Positions 42,886-50,962 of a stretch of DNA of 64,000 nucleotides are shown here, piece by piece (the first letter of the stretch is position 1; the number at the start of each line of letters is the position of its first letter). The stretch comes from Pirellulales bacterium (GTDB lineage Bacteria; Planctomycetota; Planctomycetia; Pirellulales; Lacipirellulaceae). The stretch is taken from NCBI GenBank assembly GCA_022841705.1, contig JALHQZ010000011.1:1-64000 (forward strand), written 5' to 3'. The notes under the pieces were generated by a model, which was given only the letters and a program-made list of their open reading frames with translations, was not told the origin of the DNA and made no database searches. Both the position numbers and the translations under genes were made by a program.

Positions 42886-43461
42886 TCACTGACCCGTCCG
42901 CTCCACCTTGATCGACTTGATTTCCAGCTTGAATGGCCCGGCCTTTTTGTCGCTCAACATGAAACCCAGGGAATTGATTTCCTTGGGGTCTACCGGCCCA
43001 GCATCCTTGACGACCCTGCCAAACGAAGTCGCCTCGAATTTGTCGAGCGGGACTTTGACCTCGATCCATTCGTCCTTCTTCGTTGGCACCGTGGCTCGAT
43101 ACGAGAAGGCGATCAGCGGCTTGTTGAGGTAGAGGTTCAGCAGATATTCCCGGCCATCGCCACGAACTTTGGCGACCACGGTAGCACCTTTTTCAAAGCC
43201 GAGCTTTTGGGCCTTCGTGCGTACCGAGGCGAAACCGCCGTTGTTCTCCAGCGACAGCGTGCCGAAGAACTCCAGGGTCTTCTTGTCAGTGATCTTGAAC
43301 TTGCCCTCGGAAACGCCGCCCATCACGCCGTCATTGACGTTCTGCCAGTCCTTCGCAGCGTCCGCTCCGCTGAAGTCGAACAAGGTTTGCGGCATGTCTT
43401 CGGCCATGACGAACGACCCCATCAGGATCAACAGGGGCAACGCCAGCATTTTATGGATCAT
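42886..43461 (-). CDS. CIA30 family protein
   Basis: This 191-residue exported protein has a short signal peptide (KMLALPLLILMGSFVMA). A CIA30 beta-sandwich follows: LFDFSGADAAKDWQNVNDGV, MGGVSEGKF, GFASVRTKAQKLG, YRATVPTKKDEWIEVKVPL and NSLGFMLSDKKAGPFKLEI. CIA30 was named for a complex I assembly factor in eukaryotes. In bacteria the domain resembles carbohydrate-binding folds and its role is unclear. The ATG (43461) overlaps the stop of the TspO gene (ATGA), so the two are translationally coupled. Extension to 43869 would only re-read the TspO gene in another frame. Confidence 0.88.
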   Translation of the reverse strand: MIHKMLALPLLILMGSFVMAEDMPQTLFDFSGADAAKDWQNVNDGVMGGVSEGKFKITDKKTLEFFGTLSLENNGGFASVRTKAQKLGFEKGATVVAKVRGDGREYLLNLYLNKPLIAFSYRATVPTKKDEWIEVKVPLDKFEATSFGRVVKDAGPVDPKEINSLGFMLSDKKAGPFKLEIKSIKVERTGQ

Positions 43462-43862
43462 GATCGTCCCCAATTCAGCACCGTGATCGACAGTTGCAGC
43501 ACCGTCGCTAATGACACCCAGATGAAGTACGGCGCCTGGGCCACGGCCACCCAGCGGTAGTGTCGCCAGACGACGACCATCATCCAGATGATCGTGACCC
43601 ACACGATCAGAATATCCACCGCCGCCAGCGGCAGATTCCGCATCCCGAACTGGATGGGCGTGAAGATCAGGTTCGCCACGAGATTGATGGCGAACGGCAA
43701 CGCCACCTGCCAACCGACCTTGCCTCGAAACATCTGCACGAACACGAACCCGAAGCTGACAAGAATGATTGGGTAGAGAATCTGCCAGATCAGCCCAATG
43801 GTCGCCGGGGCGGGCGTCCAGGCGGGCTTCGCCAACGAGTTGTACCATTCGATCCAGGGCAT
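43458..43862 (-). CDS. tspO: TspO/MBR family membrane protein
   Basis: This 134-residue protein has five predicted membrane helices, typical of TspO/MBR (peripheral benzodiazepine receptor-like, tryptophan-rich sensory protein). It has the conserved WYNSLAKPAWTPAPATIGLI (PxWxPP-like) start, WQILYPIILVSFGFV in helix 2 and NLIFTPIQFGMRNLPLAAVD in helices 3-4. TspO proteins bind porphyrins and cholesterol-like molecules and affect heme and redox-stress metabolism. The location would be the inner or outer membrane. It overlaps the CIA30 gene by 4 bp. The neighbourhood of cytochrome genes (44569 onward) would fit a tetrapyrrole link; this is inference. Confidence 0.9.
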   Translation of the reverse strand: MPWIEWYNSLAKPAWTPAPATIGLIWQILYPIILVSFGFVFVQMFRGKVGWQVALPFAINLVANLIFTPIQFGMRNLPLAAVDILIVWVTIIWMMVVVWRHYRWVAVAQAPYFIWVSLATVLQLSITVLNWGRS

Positions 43863-44190
43863 TTCGCAATCTACCTTCTTTCGTTCAGGCTGGTACTTGA
43901 TCTGCGGCCTTCATGAGAGTGCGGCTACAATCGCCTGTCACCGTGCATTTCCAAAACCAGCCAGTGAAGGAGCGTGCATCATTGTCAGAAGCGTTACAGT
44001 TCGCAAGTCATTACTACCTCAAGATGACCAAGCACGACCGGATGCCGCTACGGGTGGGGCAGGAGATCTGAGCGGGGTGGGGGCGAATTAGTATGTTACT
44101 GTGTCGGCGGGATTGATGGCGGCCCAAGGCAGCGGTTCGCTGAGCGGTGACCCAATGAGGTTCGACAAAGTATCACCACGTAACCTTGCC

Positions 44191-44234
44191 AAGTATCTCT
44201 AGGGATACATTCCTAAGTATCTCTAGCGATACAT
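44191..44234. repeat. Two tandem palindromes, 24-bp period
   Basis: AAGTATCTCTAGGGATACAT (44191-44210) is repeated as AAGTATCTCTAGCGATACAT (44215-44234). Each contains a near-perfect palindrome, GTATC...GATAC. Possible operator or element end, ~340 bp before the small cytochrome gene. Confidence 0.5.
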
Positions 44235-44435
44235 ACCCCATAAAAGCCAGAAGCACGGCGGCCCGTGGTGCTTCGCACCGGCCGCCGCAGAAATTGAAAT
44301 CACTCAGCCACGGACCTTGCGGCTGCATCCGGCAGCATGCGCTGTGGAGCGCTCAGGCGGGCGCTCCCGCGCTCGGAGCCCTACTGACGGCTCCCTGGGC
44401 CTGATCGAGCTAATGCGCGTCAGCGGGGCGCTACC
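44228..44435 (+). repeat. ~210-bp dispersed repeat, copy A
   Basis: It starts GATACATACCCC and contains a 59-bp core (44349-44407) identical to 45191-45249. The core includes an inverted repeat GGAGCC-N8-GGCTCC. The same element in the same orientation follows the cytochrome gene (copy B). I see no transposase, so this is a non-autonomous or REP-like element. Confidence 0.75.
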
Positions 44436-44568
44436 TCGAACGCGCGACTTCAGGTTAGGATGCGCATGAGGTAAGCAGTCAACCAAACTGGTTGACGGTG
44501 GCCGGCCACTTCCAGCTCGGCATGAAATTCTTCTACTCTCAGCCGCTAACGCGATTGGAGCATACTCG

Positions 44569-44994
44569 ATGAGAGTCTTCATTCTTTCCACTACGCTCGC
44601 GGCGATGTTTGTCGTGGTCACTTCATCCGGCGGCGAAGCACAGGATCAGAAGCTTGACAAGTCCAAGAAACTGACCAGCAACCAGATGCTGATGCGCGAC
44701 AAACTTGTGCATATGAATCGGGTTCTCGAGGGAATTACACTGGACAAGTTCGATCAGGTCGAAGCGAGCGGCAAGATGCTGCGCATGATCAGTCGCGCGA
44801 CGTCTTGGCACATCGTTAATCCAACGGCGCAGTACAAACGAATAAGTACAAATTTCCAAGAACAGGCTGCTGACCTGGAGCGGCATGCGAAGGAACAGAA
44901 TATTGAGGCGGCCACCCTCGACCTGGTGCGGATGAACATCACCTGCACCCAGTGCCATCAACACTTGCGGGAGGTTGCCGCTCGCCACAAGTAA
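44569..44994 (+). CDS. Small exported c-type cytochrome
   Basis: This 141-residue protein has a signal peptide (FILSTTLAAMFVVVTSSGGEA). The mature part is fully helical, with a single heme site CTQCH (126-130) close to the C-terminus. That layout (four-helix bundle with the heme motif in the last helix) is typical of cytochrome c'-like proteins and their planctomycete relatives. It would act in the periplasm as an electron carrier or gas-binding protein. It lies alone between two copies of a ~210-bp repeat and upstream of the nitrite reductase genes, so a role in nitrogen-oxide metabolism is possible. Confidence 0.8.
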   Translation: MRVFILSTTLAAMFVVVTSSGGEAQDQKLDKSKKLTSNQMLMRDKLVHMNRVLEGITLDKFDQVEASGKMLRMISRATSWHIVNPTAQYKRISTNFQEQAADLERHAKEQNIEAATLDLVRMNITCTQCHQHLREVAARHK

Positions 44995-45069
44995 GCGACG
45001 TCTTAACGATCCGCCGGCTTCATGACGACGGTTTTGATCGAATTTTGAGTCAGTTGCAACGCGATGGCT

Positions 45070-45276
45070 GATACATACCCCTTAAAGGATAGAAGCACGG
45101 CTGCCGGCGGTGCTTCACACCGCGCGCCGCAGAAGTTGAACTTTTTCAGCCACCAACTTTGGGGTCACATCCGACAACATGCGCTGTGGGGCGCTCAGGC
45201 GGGCGCTCCCGCGCTCGGAGCCCTACTGACGGCTCCCTGGGCCTGATCGGGCAACTGCGCGTCAGTGAGGCGCTCT
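45070..45276 (+). repeat. ~210-bp dispersed repeat, copy B
   Basis: This is a direct repeat of 44228-44435, starting at the same GATACATACCCC and sharing the identical 59-bp core. Copies A and B flank the small cytochrome gene. Confidence 0.75.
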
Positions 45277-45791
45277 CGCGCTCACAGCGGGCAGGCAGCG
45301 AACGCGGTTGTTTCAGCCACTGCGTGATGACTTTGGCGCCCAAATGCCCACTCGCTGGGACTGGAACTTTCACCGAATTATGGCGCCCATTTTTCTGAAA
45401 AAAGCAGCCCCCAGGGCAGCGATTTTTCGACGCCATCGCTCAGCCGTACGTACCGTTCGTCGCGGCCCCCGTCCACAAGTGTTCCATTCGCCAACAAAGA
45501 CCCGGAGACCGGCTCCCGCAGGAAACTACGGCATGCATCCCGTTGCACAATAAAAAGTCGCGTATTTGGTAAGATATTCCGCCACGCGGGGAGTGATTGC
45601 TTTTTCCACGATCTGGGGGTCGAAAGAGGATGTGGAGTGATATTTGCGCTGGACGGGAGATCGGCGAAGGGAAGTCCAGCGTTTGGGGGCGAAGCGAACT
45701 CCACTTTCCCGGCGAGCCAAGCAAGGGCAACCGTGACCCCGTTCCACGACCGGTCCCCCCTCGCCCGACACCCTGCCGAAGGATCGCCCCC
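45277..45791. other. Upstream region of the porin gene
   Basis: I see no supported coding frame. Reading frames that run from 45597 into the porin are excluded because the signal peptide starts at 45792. AAGGA lies ~10 nt before that ATG. No clear FNR-type or other nitrogen-related operator was seen. Confidence 0.4.
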
Positions 45792-47375
45792 ATGCCCCGC
45801 TTGTTGCGCCGTTGCCTCCTCGCGAGCGTGCTCTCCGCTACGACTTCGCTGAGCCTGGGCGGCGAGCTGGCTGACCAGTCGTTGACGAACTTGCTTGCAA
45901 CTCACCCTGGGCTGACAGCTTACGACTCCGACATCTTGCAAAGCAACGACTGCGCCGATCCGATTGGCCTCCCCTGTGGCGATGCTGTCGGCTGCGGGGA
46001 CACCTGCGCTGCAGGCGACGCGGGTGGGGCTGGTGGCAAGAAGAAGCCGAAGGTTGACCCCTGCACCAAATCGCACGCGGGCGTCTTCTACGCCAACGAT
46101 TTTAGCTACTTGAAAGACCCCGCTTACAAAGGCAACTGTTTTGGCGACGACTGGAAGCTGATGCCCGTGGGACCCTGCGGCCAGTACGGCACGCTCGATT
46201 TCGGCGGCCAACAGCGCTTCCGCTACTTGCACGAACGGGGGATGGGGAACGAAGTCGGCACGCCGCTCGGCTTCCGCCGGACGGATAACGATTACTTCCT
46301 CTCACGCACTCGGCTGTACACCAATTGGAAAGTAAATGACGACATTCGCTTCTACCAAGAAGGTATTTTTGCTTACGCCGACGATTGGCAACACGACTAC
46401 ACGCCGCGGGTGATCGATCGTAACAGCGCCGACTATCTCAACTTCTTTGTCGACGCCAAGCTGACCGACCACACCTCCCTGCGGATTGGGCGCCAAGAGC
46501 TGATCTACGGCAACCAGCGCCTGGTCTCGCCGCTCGACTGGGCTAATACCCGCCGCACCTTCGAAGGGGTGAAGGCGATGTACAAGAACGATGACGTCGC
46601 CATCGACACGTTCTTTACCAACTTCGTGCCGGTGAACCCCTACGATTTCGACGAGGCCGATTATCAGCAGAAGTTCTATGGCTCGTACTTGGTTTACACC
46701 GAAAGCGAAACCCGCACCTGGGACTTATATTATCTGGGGTACGATAATGATAACCCGGCCAGCCAAGTCGCGGGCCAACGAGACTTCTCGCTGCACACCA
46801 TTGGCGCCCGCGTGAATGGCAAGAAAGATGTCTGGCTGTACGAAGCCGAGGGCGGCGGTCAGCTCGGGCGGCAAAGTGGGCTAGGCGTGGATCACAGCGC
46901 TGCGTTCGGCACCATCGGCTTCGGCAAAGAACTCGCGCTCGCTTGGTCCCCCACGCTCTGGCTCTACTACGACTACGCCAGCGGTAACGTCCCCGGTGGT
47001 GACTTCAACCGTTTCAACCATCTGTTCCCGTTGGGCCACAAATACATCGGGTTTATTGATTCCGCGCAACGCTCCAACATTTCGAGCCCCAACGCGCTGT
47101 TGACCATGAAGCCCAACAAGAAGACCGAGCTGCTGCTGTGGTACTACTACATCGGCGCCAACCAAGCAGAAGACATCATCCCGGGGGTCGGTTTTCAATC
47201 GGCCCAAAACACCACCAGCAAAGATTTCGGCAACGAGCTGGACCTGATCGCTAAGTACAACTTCAGCGCCCGGCAATCGGCGCTCGTTGGTTACTCGCAC
47301 CTCTGGCGTGGCGACAAGATCATCGGCGACACCGATATCAACTTCACCTATGTCGAGTGGCAACTTAACTTCTAA
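45792..47375 (+). CDS. Alginate-export-type outer membrane porin
   Basis: This 527-residue protein has a signal peptide (LLRRCLLASVLSATTSLSLGG) and a Cys-rich N-terminal part (DCADPIGLPCGDAVGCGDTC). A long beta-barrel domain of the alginate export family follows: GTLDFGGQQRFRYLHERG, NDDIRFYQEGIFAYADDW, SLRIGRQELIYGNQRLVSPL, FEGVKAMYKNDDVAIDTFF and a C-terminal aromatic strand ending in Phe. The alternating pattern predicts ~18 strands. In planctomycetes such porins often precede nrfHA, and it may let small anions or solutes into the periplasm. The start is fixed by AAGGA and the signal peptide. A terminator follows the gene. Confidence 0.88.
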   Translation: MPRLLRRCLLASVLSATTSLSLGGELADQSLTNLLATHPGLTAYDSDILQSNDCADPIGLPCGDAVGCGDTCAAGDAGGAGGKKKPKVDPCTKSHAGVFYANDFSYLKDPAYKGNCFGDDWKLMPVGPCGQYGTLDFGGQQRFRYLHERGMGNEVGTPLGFRRTDNDYFLSRTRLYTNWKVNDDIRFYQEGIFAYADDWQHDYTPRVIDRNSADYLNFFVDAKLTDHTSLRIGRQELIYGNQRLVSPLDWANTRRTFEGVKAMYKNDDVAIDTFFTNFVPVNPYDFDEADYQQKFYGSYLVYTESETRTWDLYYLGYDNDNPASQVAGQRDFSLHTIGARVNGKKDVWLYEAEGGGQLGRQSGLGVDHSAAFGTIGFGKELALAWSPTLWLYYDYASGNVPGGDFNRFNHLFPLGHKYIGFIDSAQRSNISSPNALLTMKPNKKTELLLWYYYIGANQAEDIIPGVGFQSAQNTTSKDFGNELDLIAKYNFSARQSALVGYSHLWRGDKIIGDTDINFTYVEWQLNF

Positions 47376-47394
47376 GCGCGCGGGGAAAGCGTGC

Positions 47395-47426
47395 AGGAAG
47401 CGCTCAGCGGTCCGTGCTTCCTTTTC
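47395..47426 (+). terminator. Intrinsic terminator after porin gene
   Basis: AGGAAGC (47395-47401) pairs with GCTTCCT (47416-47422), followed by TTTCTG. It lies 20 nt after the porin stop, so nrfHA likely has its own promoter. Confidence 0.6.
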
Positions 47427-47837
47427 TGTTGGCTGCCAGAGGGGCAGGCGAAGGTCCTGCTGAGCTGCCGCCGGGTACCGCGGTCGCTCGTCAGGTGACG
47501 TGCCGGGATCCAAGACGGGAGCAGATTGTTTCTCGTTGGACTAATCTGTGGATTAATCGGGGCAGACCTCGCGCTTGAGTCGGGAACCGGGGCAGCAGGG
47601 CTCGAATCCCTGCTCACGGATTCACGCCAACCAGACGGGCAATGCAACTCTGCGCCCAATTGTCGCGGGGGCAGGCGGCGTGGTATGTTCTCTGACTCGT
47701 CGAGCCTGGAGCGTTTCCAGACTCAATCCTGCTGAGAAGTGTCGGGTGACTGGCTCTTTTCGCCAGCTTGTTCGGCTGGTACACGTTCGCCACTCTCAAC
47801 GTTCGGGGGGCGTTCCTCCTCGCGTCCTGCGGTTGCC

Positions 47838-48338
47838 GTGAACAGTCCCACTTCTCCAAGTCGCGTGGCGCTCCGGCACGGTCGCGTGCCTGCGTGGTTG
47901 CCAGCGCTGTTGGCTGCCACGCTGGTAGGCATCTTGGGAGGACTGGGGGCATTCACCTTTGGTTACGGCGGTGGCGCCGCTTACTTGGGAAGTAATCCCG
48001 CCTCATGCGCCAACTGCCACATCATGCAGTCGCATTACGACTCCTGGGTGAAGTCGAGCCACCGCAACGTTGCCACCTGTAATGATTGCCATTTGTCGCA
48101 TCATCCCCTCGGCAAATGGGTCACCAAGGCCGACAACGGCTTCTTTCACTCATTGGCCTTCACGCTCGACAACTTCCACGAACCGATCCAAATCAAGCCG
48201 CGTAATCGCCGCATTACCCAACAAGCGTGCCTCGATTGCCACCGAGAATTAGTGAACCATCTGCTCCCCGCCGAATCGGGTGGCGACATGGTGCTGTGCA
48301 TTCACTGTCACCAGTCGGTCGGCCACGCCCAAAGGTAA
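47838..48338 (+). CDS. nrfH: Cytochrome c nitrite reductase small subunit
   Basis: This ~166-residue NapC/NirT-type tetraheme quinol dehydrogenase has an N-terminal membrane anchor (PAWLPALLAATLVGILGGLG). Four heme sites follow: CANCH (57-61), CNDCH (81-85), CLDCH (131-135) and CIHCH (154-158), with the family segment HIMQSHYDSWVKSSH after heme 1 and a KADNGFFHSLAF block. It takes electrons from menaquinol and passes them to NrfA. The GTG at 47838 gives a length typical of NrfH. An upstream start at 47739 would add an unlikely low-complexity extension. The region 47427-47837 before it holds nothing else I recognise. nrfA follows 127 bp downstream. Confidence 0.9.
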   Translation: MNSPTSPSRVALRHGRVPAWLPALLAATLVGILGGLGAFTFGYGGGAAYLGSNPASCANCHIMQSHYDSWVKSSHRNVATCNDCHLSHHPLGKWVTKADNGFFHSLAFTLDNFHEPIQIKPRNRRITQQACLDCHRELVNHLLPAESGGDMVLCIHCHQSVGHAQR

Positions 48339-48465
48339 AGAATCGTTAGCCCCGGGGCTTGTTCCCGTGATTTTGTGGTTGGTTAGTCGTCCCATCTTTG
48401 AAGCATCTGCGTTCCTCCCGTAACGATCCGCGTTTGCCGCCATCCATCTCGCACTCAACATTAAC

Positions 48466-50133
48466 ATGTTCTCATCACGTTCGTCTTCTCGCCGCCGAGT
48501 AGGAATCGCCAAATTGTTACTGCTCGTGAGCTTGATCGCCGCGCTCGCGACGCTGTTGGTGACGTGGGTCCTGGTGGTCATGTTCCAGCGCAAACAGGAA
48601 GCACGGCAGCCCTTCGTACGGGTGGCGGAGGTGACCGAAATTTCCACCGATCCCCAGCCCTGGGGCCTGAACTGGCCGCACCATTTCGATGGCTGGAAGG
48701 CGACTGCCGGCGACAAGTTCTACGGCGGCAGCAGCGCGTTGCCCCAAAGCAAGCTGGAAACCTTCCCGTGGCTCAAACGGCTGTACGCCGGCTATGCGTT
48801 CAGTCTCGATTACCGCGAAGCCCGTGGTCACGCCTACATGCTGTACGACCAGGGGGTGACCGAGCGCGTCACCAAGAAACCTCAAGCGGGGGCCTGCTTG
48901 CATTGCCACGCCTCCGCCACCGTGCTTTACCGCAAAACGGGACTTGAAGCGCTGGGGCAACCCACCGACGACGCCACGCTTGCTGGAGAGTTCAACATGC
49001 CAGCGGTCATTCGCGGTTTTCAAGAGCTGAGCCAGAAACCTTATCAAGAAGTCTTCGCCCGACTGGTGACCATGCCGGATGGCTCCCCCGCCAACCAGAA
49101 ACCCGTCTTTCCCACGCCGCCGGTAGGTGGCTTCACGGGCCACATGGCCGGCGCACCCGTGGATGCTGCTCATGCTCCGATTGGCGAAGCACACCCTGTT
49201 ACCTGCATCGACTGCCACGACCCTACCAGCATGGCGATCCGCGTCACGCGCCCCGGCTTCGTGCTGGGAATTCAGTCGCTGGCGGGGGGTGAGGCGCCGG
49301 TTCCTCACTTGCCGAGTGTGGAGCGATGGCGGCGTGGCGACCGTAAGACGCCGTACGATCCCAATCGCGACGCGACTCGGCAAGAACTCCGTTCGTTTGT
49401 ATGCGGGCAGTGCCATGTGGAATACTACTGCGGGCCGAAATCGACACTGACCTTCCCGTGGGCCAACGGCCTGAAAATGGAGGACGCCGAACGGACGTGG
49501 GAGGAAACCAAGTTCGCCGAGAATGAACCCTTCATGGACTTCGCGCACGGCGAGACCGGGGCGCCAACCTTCAAAGTACAGCACCCCGAGTTTGAACTTT
49601 GGAGCCAAGGCGTTCATGCTCGCAGCGGCGTGAGCTGCGCCGATTGTCACATGCCGTACCAACGCCTGGGCGCGATGAAGGTGAGCAGCCACTTGGTGCG
49701 GAGTCCGCTGGAGAACATCGCGGGCGCATGTCAAACGTGCCATCACAGCAGCGAAGCTGATCTGCGGGAGCGAATCGAGTTGACCCAGTCGCGGAACATG
49801 GCGCTATTGGATCGCGCCGCGGGCGCCATGACCGCCATGCTCGACGCGATTCTGGAAGCCAAGGCGGCGGGCGTACCCGAAGAAACCCTCCAAGATATTT
49901 ATGACCTGCAGCGAAAGTCGACGTGGCGGCTCGACTACGTGAGTAGCGAGAATAGCCGCGGCTTTCACGCCCCCCAGGAGGCGGCCCGCATTCTGGCGGA
50001 ATCGATTGACTACAGCCGCCAAGCTGAAGCGCTCGCCCTGCGGTCACGAGCCCCGGCCGCCCCCAACACCGCGGAGCTCACAATCGAGCCCGTTGAAGGG
50101 GTCAGCACTCCCGAAGCATCGAAGTCGAAATAA
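48466..50133 (+). CDS. nrfA: Ammonia-forming cytochrome c nitrite reductase
   Basis: This 555-residue pentaheme enzyme reduces nitrite to ammonium with six electrons in the periplasm. An uncleaved N-terminal membrane segment (residues ~16-40) anchors it. Heme sites are CLHCH (144-148), CIDCH (247-251), CGQCH (313-317), CADCH (391-395) and CQTCH (422-426). The active-site heme 1 has CxxCH, not the classical CxxCK with a lysine ligand; both types are known in the family. Active-site landmarks follow heme 3: HVEYYCGPK and LTFPW. Later comes HPEFELWSQGVHARSGVSCA (His373 region). A Pro/Ala/Glu-rich tail follows the last helix. It forms a complex with NrfH encoded just upstream. Confidence 0.95.
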   Translation: MFSSRSSSRRRVGIAKLLLLVSLIAALATLLVTWVLVVMFQRKQEARQPFVRVAEVTEISTDPQPWGLNWPHHFDGWKATAGDKFYGGSSALPQSKLETFPWLKRLYAGYAFSLDYREARGHAYMLYDQGVTERVTKKPQAGACLHCHASATVLYRKTGLEALGQPTDDATLAGEFNMPAVIRGFQELSQKPYQEVFARLVTMPDGSPANQKPVFPTPPVGGFTGHMAGAPVDAAHAPIGEAHPVTCIDCHDPTSMAIRVTRPGFVLGIQSLAGGEAPVPHLPSVERWRRGDRKTPYDPNRDATRQELRSFVCGQCHVEYYCGPKSTLTFPWANGLKMEDAERTWEETKFAENEPFMDFAHGETGAPTFKVQHPEFELWSQGVHARSGVSCADCHMPYQRLGAMKVSSHLVRSPLENIAGACQTCHHSSEADLRERIELTQSRNMALLDRAAGAMTAMLDAILEAKAAGVPEETLQDIYDLQRKSTWRLDYVSSENSRGFHAPQEAARILAESIDYSRQAEALALRSRAPAAPNTAELTIEPVEGVSTPEASKSK

Positions 50134-50186
50134 TACGCGTTCTAATCTGAAATAGAGCGTTGCTAGCACGCGATTGTGCGAGAAAA

Positions 50187-50252
50187 CCCGGGCTTTGATG
50201 AAAGTGCTAGCCGTCGGTTCCGATTGGGATGCGTATAAGCCCCAAGCCCGGG
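50187..50252. repeat. Inverted repeat after nrfA
   Basis: CCCGGGCTT (50187-50195) and AAGCCCGGG (50244-50252) are perfect inverted repeats with a 48-nt loop. The position between convergent nrfA and the Rrf2 operon could suit a terminator, but the loop is long and there is no T-run. It may instead belong to the old IS at 50340. Confidence 0.35.
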
Positions 50253-50339
50253 CGATTGCGCCGCGTGACGAGGGAGAAGAGTTTTTTCCGCGGAGCGTGC
50301 TCCCGAATTGGAGCATGGGCGGCACGACCGTAACGCCTT

Positions 50340-50475
50340 GTGGAGCGCTTCCAAGACCTCACCGACCCGCGCGATCCGAATCGGCTGAAATTACCCGCTG
50401 ATCAATGTCGCGATGAACAGGGTCTGAGTGGTGCTCAGCATCGCGGGGCACGTTGTCTCGATCGCCAGCTGGGAG
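50340..50475 (+). pseudogene. ISAs1-family transposase N-terminal remnant
   Basis: The frame from 50340 reads VERFQDLTDPRDPNRLK. After a frameshift near 50388 it continues as YPLINVA and, past a stop, VVLSIAGHVVSIASWE. This follows the N-terminus of ISAs1-type transposases (F.DL.DPR...YPL..VL..AVCAVLSGADDF..IA.WG). Only ~45 codons survive. It lies at the 3' end of the Rrf2 gene. Confidence 0.6.
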
Positions 50476-50494
50476 TAAGCGATTGACCGAACAA

Positions 50495-50962
50495 TCAACC
50501 ACGCCCGGAGGGCGGAGTATTCCGAAGGCTCCTTCGAGAGGGAGTGCTTAGCTTGCTGCTCGCTGTAAAAACCGCGAGGGTTGTTGAACTCAACCATTTG
50601 TTGATCTTTTCAGTAAACGCCGCGTAGTCTTGATGAAGTGGGCACGGCTGGTTGGAGCCACACCAGTTGGGGCCGAACGGGCAGACCAGATTGCCATCAT
50701 GGCGTTCGAAAACGGTCACGATATCCATGAGGCTTATCTTCTTGGGAGGTCGTGCAAGCGCGTAGCCTCCGCCCGGGCCACGTGCTCCGGCCACGAGACC
50801 CGCCTGTGAGAGCGTCGTTAGCAGTTTGGCCGCCAGTGTCTGGGCGATCTCGCGGTCTCGCGCAATGTCGTGCGACGAAAGCTGCTCGCGCGATTCATAC
50901 ACCTCTGCCAACCGGCTCATTGCGGAGATCGCAGTCTGAGTTGTCTTGCCGTAGCGGATCAC
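50495..50962 (-). CDS. Rrf2-family Fe-S regulator
   Basis: This 155-residue transcription factor has an N-terminal winged helix (VIRYGKTTQTAISAMSRLAE; IAQTLAAKLLTTLSQAGLV; GARGPGGGYALARPPKKISL). Three cysteines follow: Cys94, Cys101 and Cys107 (CPFGPNWCGSNQPCPLH), the ligand region of IscR/NsrR/RirA-type proteins. The spacing is X6 then X5. It most likely binds a [2Fe-2S] or [4Fe-4S] cluster and senses NO or redox state. The GTG start overlaps the stop of the NrfD gene (GTGA), so it is co-translated with the electron-transfer operon it may regulate. The last ~35 residues are unusual, perhaps altered by the ISAs1 insertion. Confidence 0.85.
   Translation of the reverse strand: MIRYGKTTQTAISAMSRLAEVYESREQLSSHDIARDREIAQTLAAKLLTTLSQAGLVAGARGPGGGYALARPPKKISLMDIVTVFERHDGNLVCPFGPNWCGSNQPCPLHQDYAAFTEKINKWLSSTTLAVFTASSKLSTPSRRSLRNTPPSGRG

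Noticed and set aside
42886..43869. 327-codon version of the CIA30 gene
   Set aside because: The N-terminal 136 codons only re-read the TspO gene in another frame. The signal peptide starts at 43461.
44186..45246. Two frames ending in QAGAPALGALLTAPWA
   Set aside because: They are the same dispersed repeat read in frame. Conservation follows the palindromic DNA core, and there is no ribosome binding site.
47585..47625. tRNA-like T-arm (CAGGG-CTCGAAT-CCCTG)
   Set aside because: No matching acceptor strand, D-arm or anticodon arm is found upstream, so it is chance or a tiny remnant.
48517..49746. 409-codon open frame antisense to nrfA
   Set aside because: It is a codon-bias shadow; its translation lacks domains, and the sense strand carries five heme motifs.
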